Assembly: GCF_029626025.1 (NCBI RefSeq)
Contig: NZ_JARUBF010000001.1
Location: 3,100,001 to 3,164,000, forward strand
DNA length: 64,000 nt
Reading direction: 5' to 3'
Source of the DNA: Solwaraspora sp. WMMD406
GTDB taxonomy: Bacteria; Actinomycetota; Actinomycetes; Mycobacteriales; Micromonosporaceae
Both the position numbers and the translations under genes were made by a program. Positions within the stretch are counted from its first letter, which is position 1, and each line of letters begins with the position of its first letter. The notes below the pieces were generated by a model. The model saw only the letters and a program-made list of their open reading frames with translations. It was not told the DNA's origin and searched no databases. Positions 38,467 to 45,792 of this stretch are shown here, piece after piece.

Positions 38467-39255
38467 TCAGCTGGTGCGGCGGGCACGCGTCAGCGCCACC
38501 GTCAGCGGGACCGCGACCAGACCCATGCCCAGCGCACCCCAGCCGGCGGACGCGGGCAGACCGAGGAAGACCGCGTGGGCCAGGACACTGGCCAGGTACG
38601 TCCACAGGTACAACGCGTACATCGGGGCGTCGGTGGACCCTGCCGGCCGGCGGGCGGGAGACCCGGCGGTGAGGTGCAGCAGCGCCATCATCGTCACCGC
38701 CACGACCAGCCAGCCGAGGTAGTTGCCGACCGGGATGTCTGGCACGCCGGGCAGGGCCAGCGAGGTGTCCTGCCAGGTCCAGTGGCCTTCGGCGACCATC
38801 TGCGGGTCCAGGAACAGGTCCCAGCTGGCCAGGCCCACTCCGGCGACCACGATCCGGGCCAGCGTCCCGCCGCGCGAGCGGGCCGCCCGGGTCAGCCGTA
38901 CCGCCACCAGCCACGCCGGCCACGCCATCCAGGTCCAGGCCAGCGGGATCACCACCGGTACGCCGAGCAGCTTCGGACCGAGGGTGCCGGCATAGTCGTA
39001 CCCACCGAACGGGAACCCGGTCGCCACCCCGCAGGCCTCGACAGCCAGACCGCCGCCGGTGGTCACCACCAGCACCGCGACGGCAGTACGGAGACCCCGG
39101 GTGAGCAGCGCGTGGGTCATCGACAGCAGGAAACCGACCGCGACCGTGGCGACGGTCAGCGCGGCCCGGGTCGTACCCGAGGTGAGCGGATAGCCGATCT
39201 GGGCCAGCACCAGCAGCACCAGCAGTGTCCACGGCAGCGCCCGCCGTACGGTCAC
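38467..39255 (-). CDS. cruF: Carotenoid 1',2'-hydratase, CruF type
   Basis: A 262-residue membrane protein of the carotenoid biosynthesis (DUF422/CruF) family that hydrates the psi end group, adding a C-1' tertiary hydroxyl. About seven hydrophobic helices include PWTLLVLLVLAQIGYPLTSG and AWTWMAWPAWLVAVRLT. Family motifs are GFPFGGYDYAGTLGPKLLGV, ASWDLFLDPQMVAEGHWTW and PVGNYLGWLVVA. GTG 39255 is 2 nt after the upstream acetyltransferase stop, so it lies in the same operon. The product would supply the hydroxyl used by the adjacent glycosyltransferase. Confidence 0.85.
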   Translation of the reverse strand: MTVRRALPWTLLVLLVLAQIGYPLTSGTTRAALTVATVAVGFLLSMTHALLTRGLRTAVAVLVVTTGGGLAVEACGVATGFPFGGYDYAGTLGPKLLGVPVVIPLAWTWMAWPAWLVAVRLTRAARSRGGTLARIVVAGVGLASWDLFLDPQMVAEGHWTWQDTSLALPGVPDIPVGNYLGWLVVAVTMMALLHLTAGSPARRPAGSTDAPMYALYLWTYLASVLAHAVFLGLPASAGWGALGMGLVAVPLTVALTRARRTS

Positions 39256-39257
39256 GG

Positions 39258-39818
39258 CTACCGACCGGCGGCGTCGGGCGGGGGCAGCGGCAGGGTCCGC
39301 CCGAGTACGGCGAAGGCCCGCTCGTCGCCGGGGAAGTGGAAGTCCCGCAGGAGGTCGACGAAACCGAAGCGCCGGTACAGCCGCCAGGCCCGGGACCGCT
39401 GCTCGTCGGCCTCCGGGGTGGACAGCAACGTGGTCGCGCCGTCGGCTTGGGCGAGCAGGGTACGCAGTTGGTGCGCGCCGATTCCGTGGCCCTGCGCCTG
39501 CGGCCGGACGTGCAACTCGACCACCTCGAAGCAGTCGGTCAGCCAGATCCGCCGGTCGGGCCGGCTCAGCGCGCCGCGTACCTGATCGTGCCACCACTGG
39601 CCGGCGGCCGAGTGGTAGCCGTAGCCGAAGCCGGCGAGTTGGCCGTCGGTGGTGAGGGTGGCCACGGCCCGGAAACCGGGCCGCCGGACGTGGGTGGCGA
39701 TGTAGCCGCGGCGGACCTCCAGCAGCTCGGACCGGTAGTTCATCGCCTCGCCGTATACGCTCACCACGTCGTCGAGCCGCCGGAGCAGGTCGTCGGGCAG
39801 CCATGGCAACAGCCTCAT
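39258..39818 (-). CDS. GNAT-family N-acetyltransferase
   Basis: A 186-residue acetyltransferase. The acetyl-CoA binding core is CFEVVELHVRPQAQGHGIGA followed by HQLRTLLAQADG, and the C-terminus SRAWRLYRRFGFVDLLRDF is the usual fold closure. Substrate unknown. A GNAT protein (Rv2170) lies in the equivalent mycobacterial neighbourhood. ATG 39818 follows a short gap from the CrtA-like gene and the protein start (RLLPWLPDDLLRRLDDV) looks complete. It is translationally close to cruF, which it precedes. Confidence 0.82.
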   Translation of the reverse strand: MRLLPWLPDDLLRRLDDVVSVYGEAMNYRSELLEVRRGYIATHVRRPGFRAVATLTTDGQLAGFGYGYHSAAGQWWHDQVRGALSRPDRRIWLTDCFEVVELHVRPQAQGHGIGAHQLRTLLAQADGATTLLSTPEADEQRSRAWRLYRRFGFVDLLRDFHFPGDERAFAVLGRTLPLPPPDAAGR

Positions 39819-39831
39819 CGGTGCCCGTTCC

Positions 39832-40578
39832 TCATGTCCTGCCAGCACCGCATGCTCCGTCCTCGTCCTCGTCTGCGCCGTCCCAGCCCAGCACGGTGCG
39901 GTCGCCGACGATGTCGAGCACCTCGAACCGGGCGAACAGCTCCTCGGCGTACCAGCGTCGCACCGGGGTCTGGGCGATCGCCGCCCGGTGCTGCGGGTGA
40001 CGGTACGCGAACCGGGTGAGGTCCGCCGTACTGCGCCACAGGGAAATGGTGCCCTGCCAACCGATCGGCGCCTCACCGATGCCGAACCGGCAGTACAGCC
40101 CGTCTGCGTCGCGCAGGGCGGCGGCGACCGGGGCGATGGAACGCCAGAACGTCACCGCCCGGGTTGGTCGCAGCCGGGCCCGGGTCAACGCCAGGACCGG
40201 CTGATCGGCGGCGACCCGCCGACCGTGCGGGGCACCGAACGGTTCCACCCCCGACCAGCGGCCGTGGCTGACGATCGGCCGTAGCTCGACCCGGACCTGG
40301 GCCTGGGCGATCCGCCGCCAGGCCCGACCGACCGGGCTGGCGTCGAAACCCGTGGCGGCGGCGGGGTCGTCCCACGCCACCACGGCCGACCAGCGCAGCG
40401 GATCGGCGTCGGTCGGGCCGAATCCGGTGCCGGTTCCGGTGCCGAGCAGCTTGGCGAACCCCACCCCGGGGGTACGGCGTAGCCGCCGCGCGTCCAGCGC
40501 CATCCGGGGCGGCGCGCGGAGCAGCCGCCGGCGGGGCAGCCGCCAGACGTGCAGGGTGACCAGGTCGGGGACGTTCAC
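39832..40578 (-). CDS. Spheroidene monooxygenase-like protein (CrtA family)
   Basis: A 248-residue CrtA-like heme-type carotenoid oxygenase. Family blocks are LVTLHVWRLP, GFAKLLGTGTGTGFGPTD, WRRIAQAQVRVELRPIVSHG, ADQPVLALTRARLRP, FWRSIAPVAAAL and GIGEAPIGWQGTISLWRS. CrtA oxidises C-2 of hydroxylated psi ends; here it could install the C-2' oxygen of a glycosylated carotenoid. The C-terminus is acidic (DGADEDEDGA). GTG 40578 overlaps the stop of the YbaK gene, so it is coupled to it. Confidence 0.83.
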   Translation of the reverse strand: MNVPDLVTLHVWRLPRRRLLRAPPRMALDARRLRRTPGVGFAKLLGTGTGTGFGPTDADPLRWSAVVAWDDPAAATGFDASPVGRAWRRIAQAQVRVELRPIVSHGRWSGVEPFGAPHGRRVAADQPVLALTRARLRPTRAVTFWRSIAPVAAALRDADGLYCRFGIGEAPIGWQGTISLWRSTADLTRFAYRHPQHRAAIAQTPVRRWYAEELFARFEVLDIVGDRTVLGWDGADEDEDGACGAGRT

Positions 40579-41066
40579 GCGACGGTGGCGGCGGTCCCGG
40601 CGGTGATCCGCAGCAGCTCGGCGTAGGTGGTCGGGAAGACCGCGCGCGGCACCCCGCCGGCCGCCCAGACCTCCGGGTACTGCCGCAAAGCGGTGTCGAC
40701 CAGGGTACGGACCGGCTTGGGGTGCCCGATCGGGGCGACGCCACCGATGGGTTGCCCGGTGTGTTCCCGGACGAACTCCGGGGTGGCCCGGCGCAGCGCG
40801 GTGACGCCCAGTTCGGCGGCGACCTTGGCGGTGTCCACCCGGTGCGCGCCGGAGGTGAGCACCAGCAGCGGTTCGCCGTCCGCGTCGAAGATCAACGAGT
40901 TGGCGATCTGGCCGACCTCGACGTCGAGCGCGGCGGCGGCCGCCGCCGCCGTGTGTACGGCGTCCGGCAGCAGCTGCACCTTGGCGGCCGCGCCGGAACC
41001 GTCCCGGGCCCGGGCCGCCTCCAGCGCGTACTGCACCGCCTGCACGTTCGGGTGTGTCTTCTGCAT
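40575..41066 (-). CDS. ybaK: YbaK/EbsC-family aminoacyl-tRNA deacylase
   Basis: A 163-residue trans-editing deacylase that hydrolyses mischarged tRNA. The conserved fold includes VGQIANSLIFDADGEPLLVL, the catalytic-lysine region AHRVDTAKVAAELG, and FVREHTGQPIGGVAPIGHPK. Most likely acts on Cys-tRNA(Pro) or Ala-tRNA(Pro). ATG 41066 begins MQKTHPNVQAVQYALEAA. It is the first gene of the carotenoid operon by position, probably for historical rather than functional reasons. Confidence 0.88.
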   Translation of the reverse strand: MQKTHPNVQAVQYALEAARARDGSGAAAKVQLLPDAVHTAAAAAAALDVEVGQIANSLIFDADGEPLLVLTSGAHRVDTAKVAAELGVTALRRATPEFVREHTGQPIGGVAPIGHPKPVRTLVDTALRQYPEVWAAGGVPRAVFPTTYAELLRITAGTAATVA

Positions 41067-41230
41067 CCTCCCATCTTGCTCGCCGTCCCGGTCGCGCCGC
41101 CGCCGGGCTCACCTTGGTGCCGGTCGCCAGCGGCACCGGCCCGATCGACTGGCCCGGCCAGCGGTGGTTTCGCCACTTATATGCTGCTTAGTACGAGATC
41201 ACGGCGGAGTTCAACGCAGAGGAGTCGAGC

Positions 41231-41713
41231 ATGCCTGGTTACCGGATGCGGGTGGCCGCCTACGCGGTCTGTGTCGACGAGGGGCAGCTACTGCTCGCCC
41301 GGTTCGTCTCGCCGGGGGGTACCCGGCGACACTGGACGCTGCCGGGCGGCAAGGTCGAACACGGCGAGGATCCGGTGGACGCGGTGGTCCGGGAGGTGGC
41401 CGAGGAGACCGGCTACCAGGTCGAGGTGGAGTCGCTGCTCGGCGTGGATTCCCGTACCGTGCCCGCGCAGCGGCGGCTACCCGGCCGGGTGGAGCGGCAC
41501 AACCTGGGAGTCTTCTACCGGGTCCGGGTCGTCGCCGGCGCGTTGCGGCCCGAAGTCGGCGGCTCCACCGACCTGGCCGAGTGGGTGCCGCTGACGCAGG
41601 TGCCGCAGCTGACCAGGGCGGTGATCATCGACGTGGGCCTGGAGCTCGACCGGACCCGCCCGCCCAGCGGACATGTCGCCCCGGTCCAGGTACACGGACT
41701 GCTGCGGCACTAG
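41231..41713 (+). CDS. NUDIX hydrolase
   Basis: A 160-residue pyrophosphohydrolase of nucleoside-diphosphate derivatives. The Nudix box is GGKVEHGEDPVDAVVREVAE followed by ETGYQV, matching GX5EX7REUXEEXGU. The rest forms the usual beta-sandwich (YAVCVDEGQLLLARF, HWTLPGG). ATG 41231 has GGAG upstream. Substrate cannot be named from the sequence. Confidence 0.87.
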   Translation: MPGYRMRVAAYAVCVDEGQLLLARFVSPGGTRRHWTLPGGKVEHGEDPVDAVVREVAEETGYQVEVESLLGVDSRTVPAQRRLPGRVERHNLGVFYRVRVVAGALRPEVGGSTDLAEWVPLTQVPQLTRAVIIDVGLELDRTRPPSGHVAPVQVHGLLRH

Positions 41714-41737
41714 GTCCAGCACGCGCTAGAGTGCCGC

Positions 41738-42280
41738 ATGGCCGAGTTGACCACGCGACGGCTGCTACTGCGACACTGGCGCGAGTCCGACCTGGAGCCC
41801 TGGGCGGCGATGAACGCCGACCCGCGGGTACGAGAGTACTTTCCCGGCCTGGCGACCCGGGAACAGAGCGCCGCCGTGATGGCCCGCTGTCAGGCCGGCC
41901 TGGAGCAGCGCGGCTGGGGCTGGTGGGCGGTCGAGGTGGGCGACACCGGCGAGTTCATCGGCATGACCGGGCTGGACCCGGTGGACGCCAACATGCCGTT
42001 CGACGGCGTCGAGATCGGCTGGCGGCTGCGCCGCGACGCCTGGGGCCACGGGTACGCGACCGAAGCAGCCCGCGCCTGCCTGGCGTACGGCTTCGACCGC
42101 CTCGGCCTGTCGGAGATCGTGGCGTTGACCGCCGTCGGCAACCTGCGGTCGCAGGCGGTGATGCGCCGGATCGGGATGACCCGCGACCCGGACGGCGACT
42201 TCGATCACCCGAACGTCCCCGACGGCCCGGTGCGCCGTCACGTGCTCTTCCGGATCCAGGCCCCGCCGCGCACACACTGA
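41738..42280 (+). CDS. GNAT-family acetyltransferase, RimJ/RimL type
   Basis: A 180-residue acetyltransferase of the ribosomal-protein N-acetyltransferase group. Typical blocks: ELTTRRLLLRHWRESDLEPW, FIGMTGLDPVD, EIGWRLRRDAWGHGYATEAA (acetyl-CoA loop), LGLSEIVALTAVGNLRSQAV and MRRIGMTRDPDGDFDHP. RimJ/RimL-type proteins also modify small molecules, so the acceptor is open. It is 25 nt after the Nudix gene, and may be in one operon with it. It is the last ordinary gene before the accessory island. Confidence 0.86.
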   Translation: MAELTTRRLLLRHWRESDLEPWAAMNADPRVREYFPGLATREQSAAVMARCQAGLEQRGWGWWAVEVGDTGEFIGMTGLDPVDANMPFDGVEIGWRLRRDAWGHGYATEAARACLAYGFDRLGLSEIVALTAVGNLRSQAVMRRIGMTRDPDGDFDHPNVPDGPVRRHVLFRIQAPPRTH

Positions 42281-42292
42281 CCACGAAGGCCA

Positions 42293-42447
42293 CGGCCAGG
42301 CCTTGGCTGGTCCGACCGGACCGTTTTCTCAGACCTCACTCCAGAGTGTTGAATGGATCATGCTTTCCTGATCGAATCACCTGGTGGACGTCAATATGTG
42401 GATCAAGGCCTTCAAAGCGGCCAGGCCTTGGCTGGTCCGACCGGACC
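42293..42447. repeat. 30-bp direct repeats upstream of the DUF397 gene
   Basis: A perfect 30-bp sequence occurs at 42293-42322 and 42418-42447 (125 bp apart). Each copy holds the palindrome GGTCCGACCGGACC and a CCAGGCCTTGG near-palindrome, then TTTTC/TTTCC and a run leading to AGA. They precede the DUF397 start and may be operators or promoter duplicates. Confidence 0.75.
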
Positions 42448-42466
42448 ACTTTCCGAGAACTCCACT

Positions 42467-42664
42467 ATGAGCGGTACGAGTGTGACACCACGGTGGCGTA
42501 CCTCGACCCGATCCGGCAACGGCGGCAACACCTGCGTCGAGGTCGCCGACAATCTCCCCGGTCGGGTGCTGGTCCGCGACAGCAAGGACATCGCTGGCCC
42601 GGTGCTCACCTTCGGCTCGATCGCCTGGTCGGCCTTCGTGACCAAGTTGACCGCCGCCCACTGA
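42467..42664 (+). CDS. DUF397 family protein, orphan copy
   Basis: A 65-residue small acidic protein of the DUF397 family (AbaA-type). The hallmark WRTSTRSGNGGNTCVEVADN is followed by LPGRVLVRDSKD, GPVLTFGSIAWSAFV. These proteins partner with XRE/DUF5753 (WhiJ-like) regulators in actinomycetes; here no XRE gene is directly adjacent, so this copy is an orphan. An extra Thr in GGNTCVEV differs from the usual GGNCVEV. Compare the second copy at 44823. Confidence 0.8.
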   Translation: MSGTSVTPRWRTSTRSGNGGNTCVEVADNLPGRVLVRDSKDIAGPVLTFGSIAWSAFVTKLTAAH

Positions 42665-42695
42665 CCGCCGCCCTCGATCCGACCCGGCCACCGTT

Positions 42696-42724
42696 CCACG
42701 ATCACGACGATCTTGCGCTTATCG
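42696..42724 (+). repeat. Left copy of 29-bp island-end repeat
   Basis: Core CGACGATCTTGCGCTTATCG (42705-42724) with GATCA just upstream. An inverted copy with about three mismatches lies at 47331-47359. The two face each other across the accessory island. Confidence 0.75.
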
Positions 42725-42855
42725 AGAAGATGTCGGCACTTCTGTTGAGTTGGGTTCACGTGCCCTGAGCTGGGGTTCTACCTCTCTGTGGTACGTGTGG
42801 CGCGGTAGCACAGCACCAACAATCGAGGAAACCTCGGATCTCCCGGAGTGCTGCC

Positions 42856-43205
42856 GTGTCGCTTGTGGAACGCTTCCCAACGTTGCCCGAACTGGCTACC
42901 CACCTACGCCCGTCCTCCGCCGAGGGCACGATCAAGACCTACCGGGATGCGCTCGCGTCGTTCCTGGCCTTCCTGGTGGCGGGCGCGCACCAGGTGGCGA
43001 CCCCGGCCGACGTGCGGCGCTCCCACGTCGAACAGTGGCAAGCCGATCTGATCGACCAGGGCCGCGCGACGGCTACCCGGATCGCGCGCCTGAAGACGGT
43101 GAGGCGTTCTACGGGTGGATGGTGGAGGAGTCCGCAGACTCCGGGGTGACGGTCAACCCGGCGGGCAGCGTGCCGCTGCTTGCCGAGGCTGACCCCGAGG
43201 CGTAA
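42856..43205 (+). pseudogene. Tyrosine recombinase remnant (N-terminal core-binding domain, frameshifted)
   Basis: From 42856 the frame encodes a SAM-like phage-integrase N-terminal domain: TYRDALASFLAFLVAGAHQV, VRRSHVEQWQADLIDQGRAT, RIARLKTVRR. Near 43103-43108 the family sequence passes to another frame (FYGWMVEESADSG), so one base is missing or extra. The fragment then ends after about 115 residues; the catalytic domain with its R-H-R-Y residues is absent. It is the remains of the integrase of a mobile element. Confidence 0.72.
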
Positions 43206-43386
43206 CAAACCTGCCGCGCCCGGTCAGCGACGGCGTCGGGAAGCCGCCACCCGGGCCGGGGAACTGGACGCTGCCGAGCAAGCTGCCGTGCTGGCGCTCC
43301 GGTCTGACCGAGTCCGGACCCCGGCGGACATCGAGCGCGCGTACGAGGTCGTCAACCGCTGCCAGTGCCACTTCATCGAACGGTAG
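43180..43386 (+). CDS. Short hypothetical protein
   Basis: A frame of 68 codons from TTG 43180 gives a basic start (LPRLTPRRNKPAAPGQRRRR) followed by a helical acidic middle (AGELDAAEQAAVLALRSDRV) and EVVNRCQCHFIER at the end. Codon use is normal for the genome and the helix is amphipathic, so it may be a real orphan. It overlaps the integrase remnant, has no good start codon or ribosome binding site, and could be a decayed piece of another gene. Confidence 0.35.
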   Translation: MPRLTPRRNKPAAPGQRRRREAATRAGELDAAEQAAVLALRSDRVRTPADIERAYEVVNRCQCHFIER

Positions 43387-43671
43387 CGCTGCCAAGCGGT
43401 GGTGTCGCGCCGACGAGACATAGCTAGCCGTTCGGATGATTTGCCGGAGTTACGTGGTCCGAGTTGGGTCTTGCCCCTCTTCACTGCCTTGACCTCCAAC
43501 GTCCTAAATATGCCCTCCCCTTGTCATGTAACTAAACCTGCGACCCATCGACGTTACATCCAACCGTTGTGCGCCCTACTTGTACCGCCAGCGACTGCAA
43601 TATGTGGCGGCCGTTCGATGCACCGCGAGCGGCCATCCAACAGGCAGTCAGAGTTGACACGGAGGTCGTGA
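43387..43671. other. AT-richer gap without a gene
   Basis: About 285 bases distinctly lower in GC than the surroundings (for example around 43490-43560), containing no convincing frame on either strand. TTGACA at 43654-43659 is a perfect -35-like hexamer, 12 bp before the micro-operon start, but I cannot place a good -10. Imported sequence is likely. Confidence 0.5.
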
Positions 43672-43734
43672 GTGAACGCAACAGGCGAGACACCCGACAA
43701 CAACGGTGAACAGGGGCGGAGCCGTACCGGGTGA
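43672..43734 (+). CDS. Candidate 20-residue peptide, first gene of a micro-operon
   Basis: GTG 43672 follows GGAGG (43661-43665) with six bases between, and encodes VNATGETPDNNGEQGRSRTG, a hydrophilic peptide. Its TGA overlaps the GTG of the next small gene (GTGA at 43731-43734), the arrangement of translational coupling. No family is recognisable at this length. Confidence 0.45.
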   Translation: MNATGETPDNNGEQGRSRTG

Positions 43735-43829
43735 TCTTGGACTACCTCCGAACTCTTCCCGGGGTGCTCACCGGAGTAGCAGCGCTGATCGGCGCTGCTA
43801 CCGGGCTGGTGGTGGCGTTGTCCCACTGA
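43731..43829 (+). CDS. Candidate 32-residue membrane peptide
   Basis: GTG 43731 opens a 32-codon frame whose product is short and strongly hydrophobic: a DYLRTLP start, then VLTGVAALIGAATGLVVALS, one transmembrane helix ending in His. It is coupled to the upstream 20-residue peptide by GTGA overlap and is followed 18 nt later by a perfect terminator hairpin. The complete unit therefore fits in about 220 bp. Small single-helix peptides of this type include type I toxins and regulatory micropeptides, but no assignment can be made. Confidence 0.5.
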   Translation: MILDYLRTLPGVLTGVAALIGAATGLVVALSH

Positions 43830-43846
43830 GAGGCACCGGGAACGAG

Positions 43847-43887
43847 CGGAGCCCTGATCCCGCACTCACGGCAGGATCAGGGCTCCG
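43847..43887 (+). terminator. Hairpin terminator of the micro-operon
   Basis: Arms CGGAGCCCTGATCC and GGATCAGGGCTCCG pair perfectly over 14 bp around a 13-nt loop, just after the 32-residue peptide gene. Confidence 0.8.
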
Positions 43888-43906
43888 AAACGGCCTACAG
43901 CCTTAA

Positions 43907-44800
43907 GACCGTGTGTCGTTTGGGGTTGTTGAAGTTCAAGGTCATTCGTTGACGTGGTGTGGATGACGTGGAGAAGTACTGCCCCGACGCGTTGTGGCAC
44001 CTCGCGCGGCCGTTGCTGCCGCCGCACCCGGAAAGGCACCAGGGCGGCGGCCGGCGGCGGACCGATGACCGGGCGATGCTCGCGGCGATCCTGTACGTAC
44101 TGGAGTCCGGCTGCTCGTGGCGCAAGCTGCCCGCCTCGTTCCCGGTCCACTGGCGCACCGCGCACCGCCGGTTCGCCGAATGGGTCGAGGCCGGGGTGAT
44201 GACCGCCCTGCACCGGGCGACGCTCGATGTCCTCGGCGCGGCCGGGCGGATCGACTGGTCGAGGGTGAGTGTCGACAGCATGCACGTACGCGCGGTGAAA
44301 AGGGGGACCTGACCGGGCCCAGCCCGGTGGACCGGGGCAAGCCCGGCTCCAAGATCCACGCCATGAGCGACCGGGGCGGGTTGCCGCTGCACGTGGGCGT
44401 CTCCGCCGCGAACCTCAACGACCACCGGATGCTCGAGGACATGGTCGACGGCGTCACACCAGTGCGTCAACCGGTCGGCCGGCCGCGTCGACGACCGGCC
44501 AAACTCCACGGCGACAAGGGCTACGACTACCCCGAATGCCGCGACCTGCTGCGCGCACGCGGCATCGTCGCACGGATCGCGCGCAAGGGCGTCGAGTCGT
44601 CGAAGCGGCTGGGCCGGCACCGCTACGTCATCGAACGCTGCCTCGAGTGGATGACCCGGTTCCGACGGCTGGTCCGCCGCTACGACCGCAAGGCTTCCCA
44701 CTACCTCGGATTCCTCCACCTGGCATGCGCTCTGATCTGCTACCGCCGCGCCGACCGACTCAACCTGTTGACCAGCAACAACCCCTACTGACACACGGTC
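43907..44800 (+). mobile_element. IS5-family insertion sequence, complete
   Basis: An 894-bp element with imperfect terminal inverted repeats of 25 bp (left 43907-43931, right 44776-44800; outer GACCGTGTGTC and inner GGGGTTGTTG identical). It is flanked by a 3-bp direct repeat TAA (43904-43906 and 44801-44803), matching the TNA target rule of IS5-family groups such as IS1031/IS427. It contains one two-frame transposase. It inserted between the micro-operon terminator and the DUF397 gene. Confidence 0.9.
43959..44791 (+). CDS. IS5-family DDE transposase in two frames
   Basis: The first frame (43959-44312, GTG) encodes residues 1-117: PDALWHLARPLLPPHP, DDRAMLAAILYVLESGCSWR, and SVDSMHVRAVKR with the first catalytic Asp. 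The second frame, -1 relative, carries GPSPVDRGKPGSKIHAMSD, then LHGDKGYDYPECR (second Asp) and RYVIERCLEWMTRF (Glu), ending at 44791. The frames meet at AAAAGGGGG (44298-44306), where a programmed -1 shift would join them, as reported for many IS5-type transposases. All three catalytic acids are present, so the enzyme may be active. Confidence 0.85.
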
Positions 44801-44822
44801 TAAGGGCGGCTTCGGCGACGGC

Positions 44823-45020
44823 TCAGGGCTTCCCGGTCGTCTCGGCGATGGACGCCGACACGAAGGACTGCCACGCGGCCGGGGAGAACGTCAGGGTCCC
44901 GCCGTCGCGGTCCTTGGTGTCCCGGACGAGGACGCGGCCCGGGAGGTTGTCCGCGACCTCGACACAGTTCGCCGTGTCGCTCTTGCTCGACTTGCGCCAA
45001 CGCGCGCCGATCAGGTCCAT
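44823..45020 (-). CDS. DUF397 family protein
   Basis: A 65-residue DUF397 protein: MDLIGARWRKSSKSDTANC, VEVADNLPGRVLVRDTKD, GTLTFSPAAWQSFVSAS. It overlaps the end of the XRE gene by 10 nt, the usual XRE/DUF397 pair organisation in actinomycetes, in which the small protein is thought to counteract or assist the XRE regulator. It shares most of its central motif with the copy at 42467. Confidence 0.85.
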   Translation of the reverse strand: MDLIGARWRKSSKSDTANCVEVADNLPGRVLVRDTKDRDGGTLTFSPAAWQSFVSASIAETTGKP

Positions 45021-45792
45021 TGCTTCGCCGCCTTCGTGATCAACTCCTGGGACTGCTGTGCAGATAGAGCGTAGCCCCGGATGTCTTCCCAGTCCGCTTC
45101 CAGGCTGGCCACTCCGTCCGGTGACTCAACGACGTTGCCCTCCAGGTGCCCTTCCAGGAAGCCGACCGTCCGGCCGTCAACGGAGGCGAGCACGATCGGG
45201 CCACGGAGGCCGACGTAGGCGGGCGCGTCCGCCGGGACCACCTGCACACGTACGTGCGACAGTTCAGGGGCCATCAGCGCCTCGATCTGCTCTCGCATGA
45301 CCTCGGGACTGCCAACTCGCCGATGTAGGGCAGCTTCGTCGACCACGGCGACGAGTCGGCAGGGCTTGACGGACCGCGTGATGATCTCCTGCCGATCGAG
45401 CCGGGCCGCTAGCGTCTGCTCGACGTCCTCCGGCGGAACATTCATCGCGGGCAGCAGTTCGCGCGCGTACGCCTCCGTCTGAAGGAGCCCCGGGATCAGG
45501 TTCGGGTGGTAGACCCGTAGCAGCGTGGCCCTGCCTTCATATTCCACAAGGGCCTGTACCAAGTCGGTGTCCAGTCGCCCCGGACGAACTCCCGGTAGAA
45601 CTCGACGAGCGCTGTACCGTGCGCCTTGTCGACGGCACGCAGGTAGTCAGGGAGCACCGGCCGTTCGCCGCGTTCCACCGACCCGACGTGACTGCCTGAG
45701 AAGTGGATTCGTTCGCCCCAAGCCTCTTGGGTTAATCCCGCCGCATCGCGCAGCCGACGCAGCTCCTTTACCAGATAGGCGCTTCCGCTCAC
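45011..45792 (-). pseudogene. XRE-family regulator with DUF5753 domain, single-base frameshift
   Basis: The N-terminal frame (GTG 45792) has an XRE HTH (ELRRLRDAAGLTQEAWGERI, FSGSHVGSVERGERPVLPDY) and runs to FVRGDWTPTWYRPL. The DUF5753 part, in the -1 frame, continues LVEYEGRATLLRVYHPNLIP and GLLQTEAYARELLPAMNVPP to WEDIRGYALSAQQSQELITK. The two frames join at CCC/GGG 45550-45552: adding one C restores WYRPLVEYEGR and a normal protein of about 260 residues. I see no slippery heptamer, so this is either a recent disabling mutation or a sequence error. It is WhiJ-like and paired with the DUF397 gene. Confidence 0.8.

Noticed and set aside
36373-39585. A very long open frame on the plus strand opposite the carotenoid genes
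   Set aside because: It is antisense to three well-supported genes, has biased Gly/Arg/Gln composition and no recognisable domain; this is typical of high-GC antisense frames.
29707-41066. Carotenoid genes considered as a complete biosynthetic cluster
   Set aside because: Phytoene synthase is missing and unrelated genes are interspersed; described instead as a subcluster.
42696-42724. Island-end repeat considered as the 3' end of a tRNA gene (integration site)
   Set aside because: No cloverleaf or CCA-end structure is found at either copy, and the copies are inverted rather than direct.
45545-45560. XRE frameshift considered as programmed frameshifting
   Set aside because: No X-XXY-YYZ slippery heptamer in the zero frame and no strong downstream structure; a lost base in a C run is simpler.
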